Of a stretch of 14,929 nt of DNA, positions 7,639 through 14,929 are shown in pieces. Position 1 is the stretch's first letter; every line of letters starts with the position of its first letter. A program made the translations under genes and the position numbers. This DNA is from Chlamydiota bacterium (GTDB lineage: Bacteria; Chlamydiota; Chlamydiia; Chlamydiales; Simkaniaceae). The notes under the pieces were generated by a model. That model saw nothing but the letters and a program-made list of their open reading frames with translations, searched no databases and was not told the origin of the DNA. Location: contig JAJFMG010000164.1 in assembly GCA_021772295.1 (NCBI GenBank), forward strand, positions 1 through 14,929, written 5' to 3'.

Positions 7639-7661
7639 TCTTAATTTTCTTGTGTTTTACA

Positions 7662-7681
7662 TGCGCATCTCTAGATGCACA
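7662..7681. promoter_or_regulatory. Imperfect 20-base palindrome at the presumed dacA transcription start
   Basis: TGCGCATCTCTAGATGCACA is symmetric at eight of its ten base pairs, the exceptions being the third pair and the centre. It abuts the candidate -10 box and spans the predicted start. It could be an operator or, in RNA, a short leader hairpin with a tight loop. No known chlamydial operator matches it in my memory. Confidence 0.4.
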
Positions 7682-7708
7682 TTGTCCTTAAAAATAAATA
7701 TAAGTCAA
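7681..7708 (-). promoter_or_regulatory. Candidate promoter for the dacA operon
   Basis: On the minus strand, TTGACT (7708-7703) is followed after 16 bases by GACAAT (7686-7681). The -35 box matches consensus at five of six positions, the -10 box at four. The start would fall near 7674, inside the dyad at 7662-7681, leaving a leader of about 36 bases before dacA. Confidence 0.45.
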
Positions 7709-7722
7709 ATGAAAAAATGGTG

Positions 7723-7745
7723 AGAAATTTCTAGCTAGGTGACCT
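7723..7745. repeat. Three overlapping short palindromes between the divergent promoters
   Basis: AGAAATTTCT (7723-7732), CTAGCTAG (7731-7738) and AGGTGACCT (7737-7745) overlap end to end. They sit between the candidate dacA -35 box (7703-7708) and the cydA -35 box (7781-7786), where a shared regulator could act. No match to a named binding site is claimed. Confidence 0.35.
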
Positions 7746-7780
7746 CTAATAAGGTTTCTTAGGTGTTTTTAAGCTCTTTG

Positions 7781-7807
7781 TTGACAAACATTCAAATATT
7801 TTATAGT
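7781..7807 (+). promoter_or_regulatory. Candidate promoter for cydAB
   Basis: A perfect -35 box TTGACA (7781-7786) precedes TATAGT (7802-7807), a five-of-six -10 box. The 15-base spacer is two shorter than ideal; an alternative TAGTTT at 7804-7809 gives 17 bases but a poorer box. The start would be near 7814, about 36 bases before the cydA ATG. Confidence 0.55.
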
Positions 7808-7849
7808 TTCCAAATTTGTTAAAAATTTATTTTCCCTTTGGTGGCTTAT

Positions 7850-9223
7850 ATGGATGTTCTCATCTTATCTAGAATTCAGTTCGCGCTTAATATCGCTTTT
7901 CATTATTTCTATCCTCCCTTAAGTATTGGGCTCGGCCTTATGATTGTTATCATAGAAGGTATGTATATCAAAACAAAGTCTGAAAAGTACAAGAAAATGG
8001 CGCAGTTTTGGACACGTATCTTTGCACTTAGCTTTGCACTTGGAGTGGCCACAGGAATTGTGCAGGTATTTGCATTTGGAAATAATTGGTCCAGATTTGC
8101 AAGATTTGTAGGGGATGTCTTTGGATCTGCTTTAGCAGCTGAAGGGATATTTGCTTTCTTTTTGGAAGCTGGCTTTATTGGACTTATGCTCTTTGGATGG
8201 GAGAGAGTGAGCGCAAGACTTCATTACTTTTCGACGATTTGCGTTGCACTAGGAGCGCATTTTAGCGCTATATGGATTGTAGCTGCAAACTCATGGATGC
8301 AAACACCGCAAGGCTTTAAACTTGTAGGTGAGGGTGTAAATAGAAGGGCAGTTATTACTGATTTTTGGGGTGTGATTTTCAACCCATCCTTTTTAGATCG
8401 CCTTACCCACGTAATTATTGGGTGTTGGCTCACAGGGGCATTCATTGTGCTGAGTGTATGTAGCTATTATTATCTTAAGAAAAAGCATACTGAATTTGCC
8501 AGAATTGGAATGAAGCTTGGCCTTGCAGTAGCTGGCATTTTACTTGTTTTGCAATTAATATCTGCTGATTACACAGCAAGAGGCGTTGCAAAACATCAAC
8601 CTGAGAAGCTTGCAGCAATGGAAGGTGTATATGAGACTCGTGATCATACTCCAATGACAGTTGTTGGTTATGTAGATACCAAAGAGCAAGTTGTAAAAGG
8701 GATAAAAATACCATCTCTTCTGAGCTTTTTGGTATATCGGAATTTTAAAACGCCGGTAACAGGATTAAAGCATTTTCCAGAAACGGATTGGCCCAATGTA
8801 GCAGCTGTTTTTCAGATGTATCATCTGATGATTTTTATGTGGGGCGCTATGGTCATTGTGACACTCTTGGGTTTTATCTTTTATAAAAGAAAAACGCTTG
8901 ATAGAGCTAAGTGGACTCTTAGGGGACTTGTAGTGTCCATCCTATTTCCATATATTGCTAATCAATCCGGATGGTTTACAGCTGAGATGGGAAGGCAGCC
9001 CTGGGTTGTCTATCATGTGCTTCGTACAGCAGATGGCGTTTCAACAGGAATTAGAAAAGAACAGGTTGTAGGGTCTATTATTATGTTCATTTTAATCTAT
9101 ATCCTCTTATTTTCCCTCTTTATATTTTTGTTGAATCGAAAGATTCAAACAGGGCCTGAAGGCGAATCGAAACCGGGATATGATGATGAAGTATTTTCAG
9201 ACCCATACAAAAGTGGAGTGTAA
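7850..9223 (+). CDS. cydA: Cytochrome bd-type quinol oxidase subunit I
   Basis: CydA carries the haems and quinol site of cytochrome bd, which oxidises quinol and reduces oxygen to water at the cytoplasmic membrane. The 457 residues form about nine membrane segments. Haem ligands are visible at His18 (RIQFALNIAFHY) and His187 (LDRLTHVIIG), and the methionine ligand is probably Met327 (MYHLM). Glu98 and Glu106 match the proton-path acids. The quinol loop has EKLAAMEG (Lys253, Glu258) but is short, like the cyanide-insensitive/short-Q-loop type. GWFTAEMGRQPWVVY (374-388) is the strong family signature. The ATG at 7850 is preferred: it matches the conserved N-terminus and has GGTGG five bases upstream, whereas TTG 7838 and GTG 7841 would destroy that spacing. 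cydB follows after two bases. Confidence 0.96.
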   Translation: MDVLILSRIQFALNIAFHYFYPPLSIGLGLMIVIIEGMYIKTKSEKYKKMAQFWTRIFALSFALGVATGIVQVFAFGNNWSRFARFVGDVFGSALAAEGIFAFFLEAGFIGLMLFGWERVSARLHYFSTICVALGAHFSAIWIVAANSWMQTPQGFKLVGEGVNRRAVITDFWGVIFNPSFLDRLTHVIIGCWLTGAFIVLSVCSYYYLKKKHTEFARIGMKLGLAVAGILLVLQLISADYTARGVAKHQPEKLAAMEGVYETRDHTPMTVVGYVDTKEQVVKGIKIPSLLSFLVYRNFKTPVTGLKHFPETDWPNVAAVFQMYHLMIFMWGAMVIVTLLGFIFYKRKTLDRAKWTLRGLVVSILFPYIANQSGWFTAEMGRQPWVVYHVLRTADGVSTGIRKEQVVGSIIMFILIYILLFSLFIFLLNRKIQTGPEGESKPGYDDEVFSDPYKSGV

Positions 9224-9225
9224 TA

Positions 9226-10248
9226 ATGTTAATGTATTTGGAACTCATTTGGTACTTTATCATTTGTGGAAGTGTCATGTTCTATATTGTTTTAGATGGA
9301 TTTGATCTAGGAGTTGGTTGTGTGCATCTTTTTTGCAAAAAAGATGAAGATAGACGGATTTTTTTAAACGCAATTGGGCCTGTTTGGGATGGTAATGAGG
9401 TTTGGCTTGTTGTATTCGGTGGCGCGCTATTTGCTGGCTTTCCAATTGCCTATGCAACTTTGTTTTCAGCTTTTTATACCCCGATGATGATTTTACTTGC
9501 TGGAATCATGTTTAGAGCAGTAGCAATTGAATTTCGATCGAAATTAGAGTCAGCATCTTGGAGAAAAGTTTGGGATGTATTATTTTCTGTTGCAAGTATC
9601 GTTATGACGCTTTGCTTTGGAGTTGTACTTGGCAATTTAGTTTCTGGAATTCCTCTTAATATGCAGGGAGACTATTTAGGTACTTTTTTCCAGTTTTTCA
9701 CTCCCTATACTCTTTTAACAGGTGTTATGGCAGTAGCTTTATTTTCTATGCATGGAGTGATTTACTTGGTTATGAAAACAGAAGGGGAAATTCAAGCGCA
9801 GGTAAGAAGGTGGGTGAATCCAAGTATACTATTTTTTGTTGTCGTTTATGGAACCCTTACGATGGCAACGCTTATTTACAAGCCTCATATGGTAACGGTG
9901 ATTAAGAATTATCCAGGATTGTTTTCTGTTGCAATTGTTGCCATGCTCTCGATTGCAAATGTTGTTAGACTGTCCAATCAAAAAAAAGATGGAATGGCCT
10001 TTTTATTTTCATGCATAAGTATTGTCTTATTATTTGTTTTATTTGGAATTGGAACTTTTCCAAATATCATTCCATCTTCTGGAATTGTAGAAAATAGTAT
10101 TACTGTTTTCAATAGCGCTTCTTCAGAAAAAACTTTGAAGGTTCTTTTAATAGTTGCATGTATTGGAGTTCCACTTGTTTTAGCATATGGAATTTGGATA
10201 TACCATATCTTTAGAGGAAAAGTAAAAATGGATCACCATAGTTACTAG
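9226..10248 (+). CDS. cydB: Cytochrome bd-type quinol oxidase subunit II
   Basis: CydB pairs with CydA in the membrane oxidase. The 340 residues are mostly membrane helices, with the family motifs VLDGFDLGVG (22-31), GPVWDGNEVWL (51-61), FRSKLE near residue 103 and FFQFFTPYTLLTGV (split, about 152-166). The ATG at 9226 has GGAG at 9215-9218, seven bases upstream; ATG 9232 is a less well spaced alternative. Only two bases separate it from the cydA stop, so the genes are co-transcribed. No small CydX-like frame follows, because the convergent nadK begins at once, and the assembly transporter genes cydDC are not in the window. The TAG stop lies in a CTAG shared with the nadK stop. Confidence 0.95.
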   Translation: MLMYLELIWYFIICGSVMFYIVLDGFDLGVGCVHLFCKKDEDRRIFLNAIGPVWDGNEVWLVVFGGALFAGFPIAYATLFSAFYTPMMILLAGIMFRAVAIEFRSKLESASWRKVWDVLFSVASIVMTLCFGVVLGNLVSGIPLNMQGDYLGTFFQFFTPYTLLTGVMAVALFSMHGVIYLVMKTEGEIQAQVRRWVNPSILFFVVVYGTLTMATLIYKPHMVTVIKNYPGLFSVAIVAMLSIANVVRLSNQKKDGMAFLFSCISIVLLFVLFGIGTFPNIIPSSGIVENSITVFNSASSEKTLKVLLIVACIGVPLVLAYGIWIYHIFRGKVKMDHHSY

Positions 10249-11084
10249 CGGAGTTTTCCAGCCCAGTTTAATTTAGAGCGAAGGGTTTGGAAGTATTCTT
10301 TTCGATGAAGGGAAACAAGCTTGAAGTAACTTGGATTTTTTGTGATGGTACAATAATCACCTGTTTGAAGTTCTGACTTATCAATTCCATCACAAATTAC
10401 TTCAACAGGATCACTGGAGCTTAAATACTGGATTTTGATCTCAACGTCACCAGGTATCACAATGGGTCGATTTGAGATAGTATGTGCAGAAATAGGTGTA
10501 ATAACACAAGCTTCTAGTTTGGGACTAAGAATGGGGCCTCCAGCAGCAAGAGAATATGCGGTAGATCCATTCGGTGTTGCTACAATAATTCCATCAGCTT
10601 CAAAGGTATTTAGATAACTACCATTTACATGTATTGATAGTTCTACAAGAGATGGGTTTCTTGCTCGATGAACAACAATATCATTGATCGAAAAGACTTC
10701 TTTTCCACTTTGAAAAGTTGCCTTTTGCGTCATTCTCTTTTCGATTTCATATTTTCCATCGAGAAGGTCTTGCATACTTGGAATGATATCAGGTAATGGG
10801 ACATCCGCCATGAAACCAAGGTGGCCTAAATTTATTCCAAGAATAGGTTTATCTAGATTGGCATATTGATGGGCAATGCGTATAATTGTTCCATCGCCAC
10901 CCATTGTGAGTAAAAAAGTAATGTCGTTTGGATCAATTGAAGAAATTGGGGGGATATTTAGATCGTTGGCGGATTCATCATCACATACAATATTTACTTT
11001 TTTTGATTGGAAAAAAGAAATGATTTCCTTGGTGATTTTTTTAGATTGTCTAATACTTAGGCTTGGGAAGAGGGCGATAATCAT
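10245..11084 (-). CDS. nadK: NAD kinase
   Basis: NAD kinase phosphorylates NAD to NADP and is the only route to NADP in most bacteria. The 279 residues show the family motifs LLTMGGDGTIIRIA (GGDGT at 62-66), ILGINLGHLGFM (81-92), NDIVVHRA (134-141), DGIIVATPNGSTAYSLAAGG (164-183) and ITPISAHTISNRPIVIP (195-211). The ATG at 11084 overlaps the dxs stop as ATGA. A TTG at 11138 would extend the frame by 18 residues into dxs and is rejected. It is the last gene of the xseA operon; NADPH is the reductant for the next enzyme of the pathway begun by Dxs, which may explain the coupling. It converges on cydB with overlapping stops. Confidence 0.95.
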   Translation of the reverse strand: MIIALFPSLSIRQSKKITKEIISFFQSKKVNIVCDDESANDLNIPPISSIDPNDITFLLTMGGDGTIIRIAHQYANLDKPILGINLGHLGFMADVPLPDIIPSMQDLLDGKYEIEKRMTQKATFQSGKEVFSINDIVVHRARNPSLVELSIHVNGSYLNTFEADGIIVATPNGSTAYSLAAGGPILSPKLEACVITPISAHTISNRPIVIPGDVEIKIQYLSSSDPVEVICDGIDKSELQTGDYCTITKNPSYFKLVSLHRKEYFQTLRSKLNWAGKLR

Positions 11085-12982
11085 ACTTGTAAGGGGTTCT
11101 CCAAAATCTCTAAGGTGTGTACTTTTTCTAGAATACAATCTGCAATTTTTTCTGCATTTAAATCCAATTTGTCAAGCAAGCTATTTCGGCTGCCATGAGG
11201 AACAAAATCATCAGGTATACCCAAATTTACTACATGACATGATTGAAAATTATTTTGAAGAACAAAAGAATTAATAATGGAGCCAAATCCAGAGCTCAAG
11301 ACATGTTCCTCTAAGGTGAAAATGAGTTTGTGCGTTGCAAATATACTTGAAAAAAGAGTTTCATCTAGAGGTTTAACAAAGACTGGATCTATGATGGTAA
11401 TATTTATTCCGTATGCTTCAAGCTTCATTTTTACATCTTGAGCAACTTCACACATAACACCAAGAGCAATCAATGCAATATCTTTACCATAAGAGAGTAT
11501 TTCAGCGCATCCAGGGGATCTTTTTCTAGAAGGAAGATTGTTTTCAGAGGTTGTGATATTTGGATATCGAATCGCAGTTGGCTTTTTCCATGCAAATACA
11601 GATTGCATGATCTCTTTTAAAACATTACCATTTCTTGGCTGCGCAATAATCATATTTGGCATGGCATTTAAAAATCCAATATCATAGATCCCATTTAAAG
11701 AAGCGCCATCACCACCCGCAATTCCACCTCGATCAATTGCCATTACTAAGGGAATTTCTTGAAGACAAACATCATGAAATACATTATCTAGAGCTCGCTG
11801 TAAAAATGTAGAATAGATGACGCAGACCACTTTTTGATTACCATCTTTAGCAATTCCAGCGGCGTATGTGATGCTATGCCCTTCTGCAATTCCAACATCA
11901 ATACATCTACTCGGATATGCTTCCATAAATTCTTCTATGCAAGATCCTTTTGGCATAGCAGGCGTAACCGCTACTATGCTTTGGTCTTCTTTGGCCATTT
12001 CCAAAATCTGTTTACCAAAGATTTTTGGGAAGGTTTGATTCTTAGTTTTTTTAGGGTGAAATTTACCTGTTAGTTTGTCAAAGGGAATAACGCCGTGGTA
12101 GGCAGTGGGATTCGAAAGAGCTGTTTTCATGCCACGCCCTTTTTGAGTCATCATATGAATAACACAAGTAGTCTTTGCGTTTTTTACTTCTCTAAAAGTA
12201 TCGATCATTTTTTTGATGTCGTGACCATCTATCGGTCCAATATAGGAAAGTCCGAACTGTTCAAAAAAGGGTGCAGGGGAGACTAAGTTTTTTAATGACT
12301 CCTTGATGTTGTGGCCATGTTTCGTTAGGAATGCGCCACAACCAGGAATTTTTTCTAAAGCCTTCTTAATATCATCATAAATTTTGTTTGAGGTGGGATT
12401 ATTTAGCATGCGGCTAAGAATCTGTGTAATGGCACCCACATTTTTAGAAATTGCCATCTCATTATCATTTAATATCACGCAAAATCTTTGTAGATTTTTG
12501 GGGATATTATTCAATGCTTCATAGGTGAGTCCACAAGTGAATGCAGCGTCGCCAAGAATAGAGATGATATGATTTTGCTGATTTTGAAGATCTCTACTTT
12601 TGGCAATTCCAAGTGATTGTGATAGACATGCTCCTGCATGCCCGCCATGAAAGATATCATGTATGGATTCTTTGGGATCAGTAAAACCGCAAAGTCCCTC
12701 ATTTTTTCTAACCGTTTTGAATTTGCTTCCCCGGTTTGTTATGATTTTATGGGTGTAGGCTTGATGACCAATATCAAAAAGGATGGGGTCATTTGGGGAA
12801 TCAAAAACGTAGTGGATTGCAATCGTTTGTTCAATGGAACCAAGATTTGAGGCTAGGTGTCCACCATTTACTGACATAACATCGATAATTTGTTTGCGAA
12901 TATCATAGCATAGATTTTCAAGCTCTTGCAAAGAAAGCTGCTTAATAAAAGATGGAGTAAGAGAATTTAAATCATATGGCAT
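11081..12982 (-). CDS. dxs: 1-deoxy-D-xylulose-5-phosphate synthase (divergent)
   Basis: Dxs condenses pyruvate and glyceraldehyde 3-phosphate, using thiamine diphosphate, in the first step of the MEP route to isoprenoids. The 633 residues show GGHLASNLG (40-48), DIGHQAYTHKI, the TPP/magnesium segment GDAAFTCGLTYEALNN (144-159) with LNDNEMAIS (171-179), YIGPIDGHD (247-255), KGRGMKTALSNPTAYHG (281-297), and DVGIAEGHS (362-370) with the catalytic Glu367. Several usually conserved positions differ: GDG is GDA, AEQHA is AEGHS, and the histidine of DGxTHxG is leucine (DGASLNG, Leu429). The ATG at 12982 fits the family start and lies 14 bases after the xseB stop; a TTG at 12991 is the alternative. 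Despite the substitutions the whole domain order is intact, so I read it as a working enzyme. Confidence 0.93.
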   Translation of the reverse strand: MPYDLNSLTPSFIKQLSLQELENLCYDIRKQIIDVMSVNGGHLASNLGSIEQTIAIHYVFDSPNDPILFDIGHQAYTHKIITNRGSKFKTVRKNEGLCGFTDPKESIHDIFHGGHAGACLSQSLGIAKSRDLQNQQNHIISILGDAAFTCGLTYEALNNIPKNLQRFCVILNDNEMAISKNVGAITQILSRMLNNPTSNKIYDDIKKALEKIPGCGAFLTKHGHNIKESLKNLVSPAPFFEQFGLSYIGPIDGHDIKKMIDTFREVKNAKTTCVIHMMTQKGRGMKTALSNPTAYHGVIPFDKLTGKFHPKKTKNQTFPKIFGKQILEMAKEDQSIVAVTPAMPKGSCIEEFMEAYPSRCIDVGIAEGHSITYAAGIAKDGNQKVVCVIYSTFLQRALDNVFHDVCLQEIPLVMAIDRGGIAGGDGASLNGIYDIGFLNAMPNMIIAQPRNGNVLKEIMQSVFAWKKPTAIRYPNITTSENNLPSRKRSPGCAEILSYGKDIALIALGVMCEVAQDVKMKLEAYGINITIIDPVFVKPLDETLFSSIFATHKLIFTLEEHVLSSGFGSIINSFVLQNNFQSCHVVNLGIPDDFVPHGSRNSLLDKLDLNAEKIADCILEKVHTLEILENPLQV

Positions 12983-12996
12983 AGACTGCAAAAGCC

Positions 12997-13287
12997 TTAT
13001 ATATTGCGATCAATCATTGCATTCGAAGAAGGCTCAAGCGGTTGCGTTTGAGGGGAGCCAGTCGAAGTATCTAATGATCCATTGCGGTCTTTGATAAGCA
13101 TCTGAATTCTATTTTCAGCAGCATTTAATTTATGTGAACATGCTCGAATTAATTTATCAGCCATTTCATATAAAACAAGAGACTTTTCAAGGGGTGTTTC
13201 GTTAGAACTCAACTCCTCTAAAATTTCTTCTAATTTTTGATAGGCATCTTCAAAGGAAAATGATTCTGTCTGTTGCGTATTATCCAC
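12997..13287 (-). CDS. xseB: Exodeoxyribonuclease VII small subunit
   Basis: XseB is the small, mostly helical subunit of exonuclease VII, which degrades single-stranded DNA into short oligonucleotides; several copies wrap each XseA. The 96 residues contain the family core SFEDAYQKLEEILEELSSNETPLEKSLVLYE (split, about 12-42) and a second helix rich in charge. The last ~20 residues are a Ser/Thr/Gln-rich tail beyond the usual end. The start is GTG at 13287, the only good start in frame, with GGGAG about ten bases upstream inside the end of xseA. Four bases separate it from the xseA stop. Confidence 0.93.
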   Translation of the reverse strand: MDNTQQTESFSFEDAYQKLEEILEELSSNETPLEKSLVLYEMADKLIRACSHKLNAAENRIQMLIKDRNGSLDTSTGSPQTQPLEPSSNAMIDRNI

Positions 13288-13291
13288 GTTT

Positions 13292-14782
13292 TTAATTCTC
13301 CCTTATTGTTTCTATTCTAGCATCTGCTTTTCCATCGATTAAAAGAAAAGAAATTTCAGCGCCAACTGCAAGATCATTTGCAGATTTTATAGCTTTGCCG
13401 CTTTGCTTTGAAGTGATGATAGAGTAACCTTTTTGTAAAAGATTTTTTGGATCAATTGATTCTAAATGCTTTTGCATCTGAGTGAATTTCTGTTTTTTAT
13501 GCAAAACTAAACTAAGATATCTACTTTGTAGATTTTGATAAAGTTTTGATGCATCAAACCCCGCTCTTTTTTCTTGCAAGAGGTAATGCGTGCGGTTATG
13601 GAGCATAATAGAAATTTTTTCAAGGTTGCTTCGCTTTTGGATTATTTTTTCTTGTATTCGGTTCTCCATGTTTTGTAAAAAGCCAGCTTGTTTTTCTCGA
13701 TGGTAAGCACATTTTGCAATGGGGCTAAGATCTTGTAGTCTTTTCTTCAAAGTAGAGAGTTTTAAGCTGTTTTCACGGATAATGGATTGCGCCCTATGGT
13801 TAATAACCATCTTTGCCTCATCGATTTTCTGCATATAGGGGCTAAGAAGTGTATCAATATCAGACATAAGGGGATGTCTTTCAGATCTGTCTAGGATAGA
13901 TCGATAGAGTTTGATTTTTTGGAGTAAAATCATGCTCGATTTTTTTCTTATTTCACTTAAAAAAGAAAGTTGAGCTGTTTTTTCAATACACACAATTTCT
14001 GCTCCAGCAGATGGTGTTGGAGCTCTGACATCTGCAACATAATCGGCTATAGAAAAATCGGTTTCATGACCAACTGCTGAGACAATGGGAATTTTTGATG
14101 AAAAAATCGATTGCGCAACGATTTCTTCATTAAAGGGAAAAAGATCTTCGAGAGATCCGCCTCCTCTTCCGACAATCATACAGTCGCAAAGGTTGTATCG
14201 ATTCATTTCATCGATAGCTGTTGCAATTTCCTTAGCAGCAAACTCTCCTTGAACAGCAACCGGATAAAGAATCAATGTAAAAGGCGCTGAGCGCCTTTTT
14301 AGAACATGAATAATATCTTGAATAACAGATCCCGTAGGAGAGGTAACAACCCCAATTGTTTGGGGATATTTAGGGAGCTTTTTCTTGTGTTTCTCATCAA
14401 ACCAGCCTCTTTTTTGACAAAGAAGTTTTAATTGATGGAGTTTAAGGAGGTACTCTCCGATCCCATCTTGTTGCAGTGAACGAACTATAATTTGATACGA
14501 GCCCCTTGGCGCGTAAATAGAAAGCTCCCCCTTAACAATAACGTTGTCTCCCGATTTGGGTGATTGTGAGAGCTTGGCAGCATTTCCTTTAAAAAGAACA
14601 GCTGAAATCTGCGCATTTTCATCTTTCAGTTGGAAATAGATATGCCCAGATGACTGCTTCTTAAGGTTTGTTATTTCACCTTTAAGAGTCACATTTGAAA
14701 AGGTGGGTTCTAAATTTTTTTTAATAGCTCGAGTTAGCTCTGTCACCGTTAAAAAAGATGTCGTTGATAGTGAGGAGCTCAT
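13292..14782 (-). CDS. xseA: Exodeoxyribonuclease VII large subunit
   Basis: XseA is the catalytic subunit of exonuclease VII, used in mismatch repair and processing of single-stranded DNA. The 496 residues begin with an OB-fold nucleic-acid-binding domain (about 10-103; FSNVTLKGEITNLKKQSSGH, then YFQLKDENAQI). The catalytic domain follows: TIGVVTSPTGSVIQDI (142-157), CMIVGRGGGSLEDLFPFNEE (201-220), then IPIVSAVGHETDFSIADYVA (231-250) and DVRAPTPSAGAE (251-262). A long coiled helical region (about 265-440) and a beta segment (QKGYSIITS) complete the family pattern. It is somewhat longer than the E. coli enzyme, mainly in the helical part. The ATG at 14782 has only a weak GGA site seven bases upstream. 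It leads the operon xseA-xseB-dxs-nadK. Confidence 0.96.
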   Translation of the reverse strand: MSSSLSTTSFLTVTELTRAIKKNLEPTFSNVTLKGEITNLKKQSSGHIYFQLKDENAQISAVLFKGNAAKLSQSPKSGDNVIVKGELSIYAPRGSYQIIVRSLQQDGIGEYLLKLHQLKLLCQKRGWFDEKHKKKLPKYPQTIGVVTSPTGSVIQDIIHVLKRRSAPFTLILYPVAVQGEFAAKEIATAIDEMNRYNLCDCMIVGRGGGSLEDLFPFNEEIVAQSIFSSKIPIVSAVGHETDFSIADYVADVRAPTPSAGAEIVCIEKTAQLSFLSEIRKKSSMILLQKIKLYRSILDRSERHPLMSDIDTLLSPYMQKIDEAKMVINHRAQSIIRENSLKLSTLKKRLQDLSPIAKCAYHREKQAGFLQNMENRIQEKIIQKRSNLEKISIMLHNRTHYLLQEKRAGFDASKLYQNLQSRYLSLVLHKKQKFTQMQKHLESIDPKNLLQKGYSIITSKQSGKAIKSANDLAVGAEISFLLIDGKADARIETIREN

Positions 14783-14811
14783 GTTGATCCAAATATGATG
14801 AAAAACTTAAG

Positions 14812-14840
14812 ATTGTAAAGGAGATTTTTCTAAGTTGCAA
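14812..14840 (-). promoter_or_regulatory. Candidate promoter for the xseA-xseB-dxs-nadK operon
   Basis: On the minus strand, TTGCAA (14840-14835) is followed after exactly 17 bases by TACAAT (14817-14812), a five-of-six -10 box. The start would be near 14804, leaving a leader of about 22 bases. The remaining sequence to the right edge (14841-14929) is AT-rich and shows no gene or clear terminator. Confidence 0.6.
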
Positions 14841-14929
14841 TAGGGTTATTACATCAGAATGTGGTTAAAATTATTTTCATCTATTGAGAAACTACTGCTG
14901 TTTTTTTATTAGTTAGATTGTTATGATTC

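Noticed and set aside
7838..7852. TTG 7838 or GTG 7841 as the cydA start
   Set aside because: Both overlap or precede the GGTGG site that is well placed for ATG 7850, and CydA proteins start close to the first haem-ligand helix.
11082..11138. Longer nadK start at TTG 11138
   Set aside because: It would add 18 non-conserved residues inside dxs; the ATG at 11084 overlaps the dxs stop as ATGA and matches the family N-terminus.
10876..11274. Plus-strand open frame of 132 codons opposite nadK and dxs
   Set aside because: It spans the junction of two confident minus-strand genes, has no family signature and no convincing ribosome site.

Overview
The window looks like a piece of a chlamydial chromosome, most likely from an AT-rich 'environmental' member of the phylum Chlamydiota (Parachlamydia/Simkania/Rhabdochlamydia-like) rather than a Chlamydia species. 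The grounds are gene content and gene order. From memory, Chlamydia trachomatis keeps xseA-xseB-dxs-pyk-uvrA together (CT329-CT333) and a lipid A acyltransferase, ybbR, diadenylate cyclase, cydA and cydB together elsewhere (CT010-CT014). Here both sets are contiguous, with the second lying between dxs and pyk. The genus is inference, and no rRNA or tRNA gene is present to settle it.

Layout from left to right: (1) the start of uvrA, minus strand, running off the left edge, with a near-consensus promoter; (2) a 311-base divergent spacer; (3) pyk, plus strand, with a C-terminal swivelling domain; (4) a minus-strand operon read dacA > ybbR/cdaR > GT4 glycosyltransferase > lpxL-like acyltransferase > rsmE, in which every junction overlaps; (5) a 211-base divergent regulatory spacer with a promoter on each side and clustered palindromes; (6) cydAB, plus strand; (7) a minus-strand operon xseA > xseB > dxs > nadK with its own promoter at the right edge. 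No mobile element, CRISPR array, RNA gene or broken gene was found.

The genes serve core metabolism and the envelope: ATP from glycolysis (pyk), terminal quinol oxidation (cydAB), NADP supply (nadK), isoprenoid precursors (dxs), DNA repair (uvrA, xseAB), ribosome maturation (rsmE), c-di-AMP synthesis (dacA with its likely membrane regulator) and LPS assembly (GT4, LpxL-like). The most interesting part is the dacA operon. It ties c-di-AMP synthesis to two LPS-type enzymes by overlapping start and stop codons, contains a hairpin covering one ribosome binding site, and encodes an acyltransferase with an extra C-terminal domain that faintly resembles half of a heptosyltransferase. Both convergent gene pairs (pyk/rsmE and cydB/nadK) meet at overlapping stop codons, leaving no room for a terminator between them.

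Several start sites were chosen by family alignment, ribosome binding site or overlap with the upstream stop rather than by the longest frame: pyk 688, lpxL 4458, cydA 7850, nadK 11084, dxs 12982.
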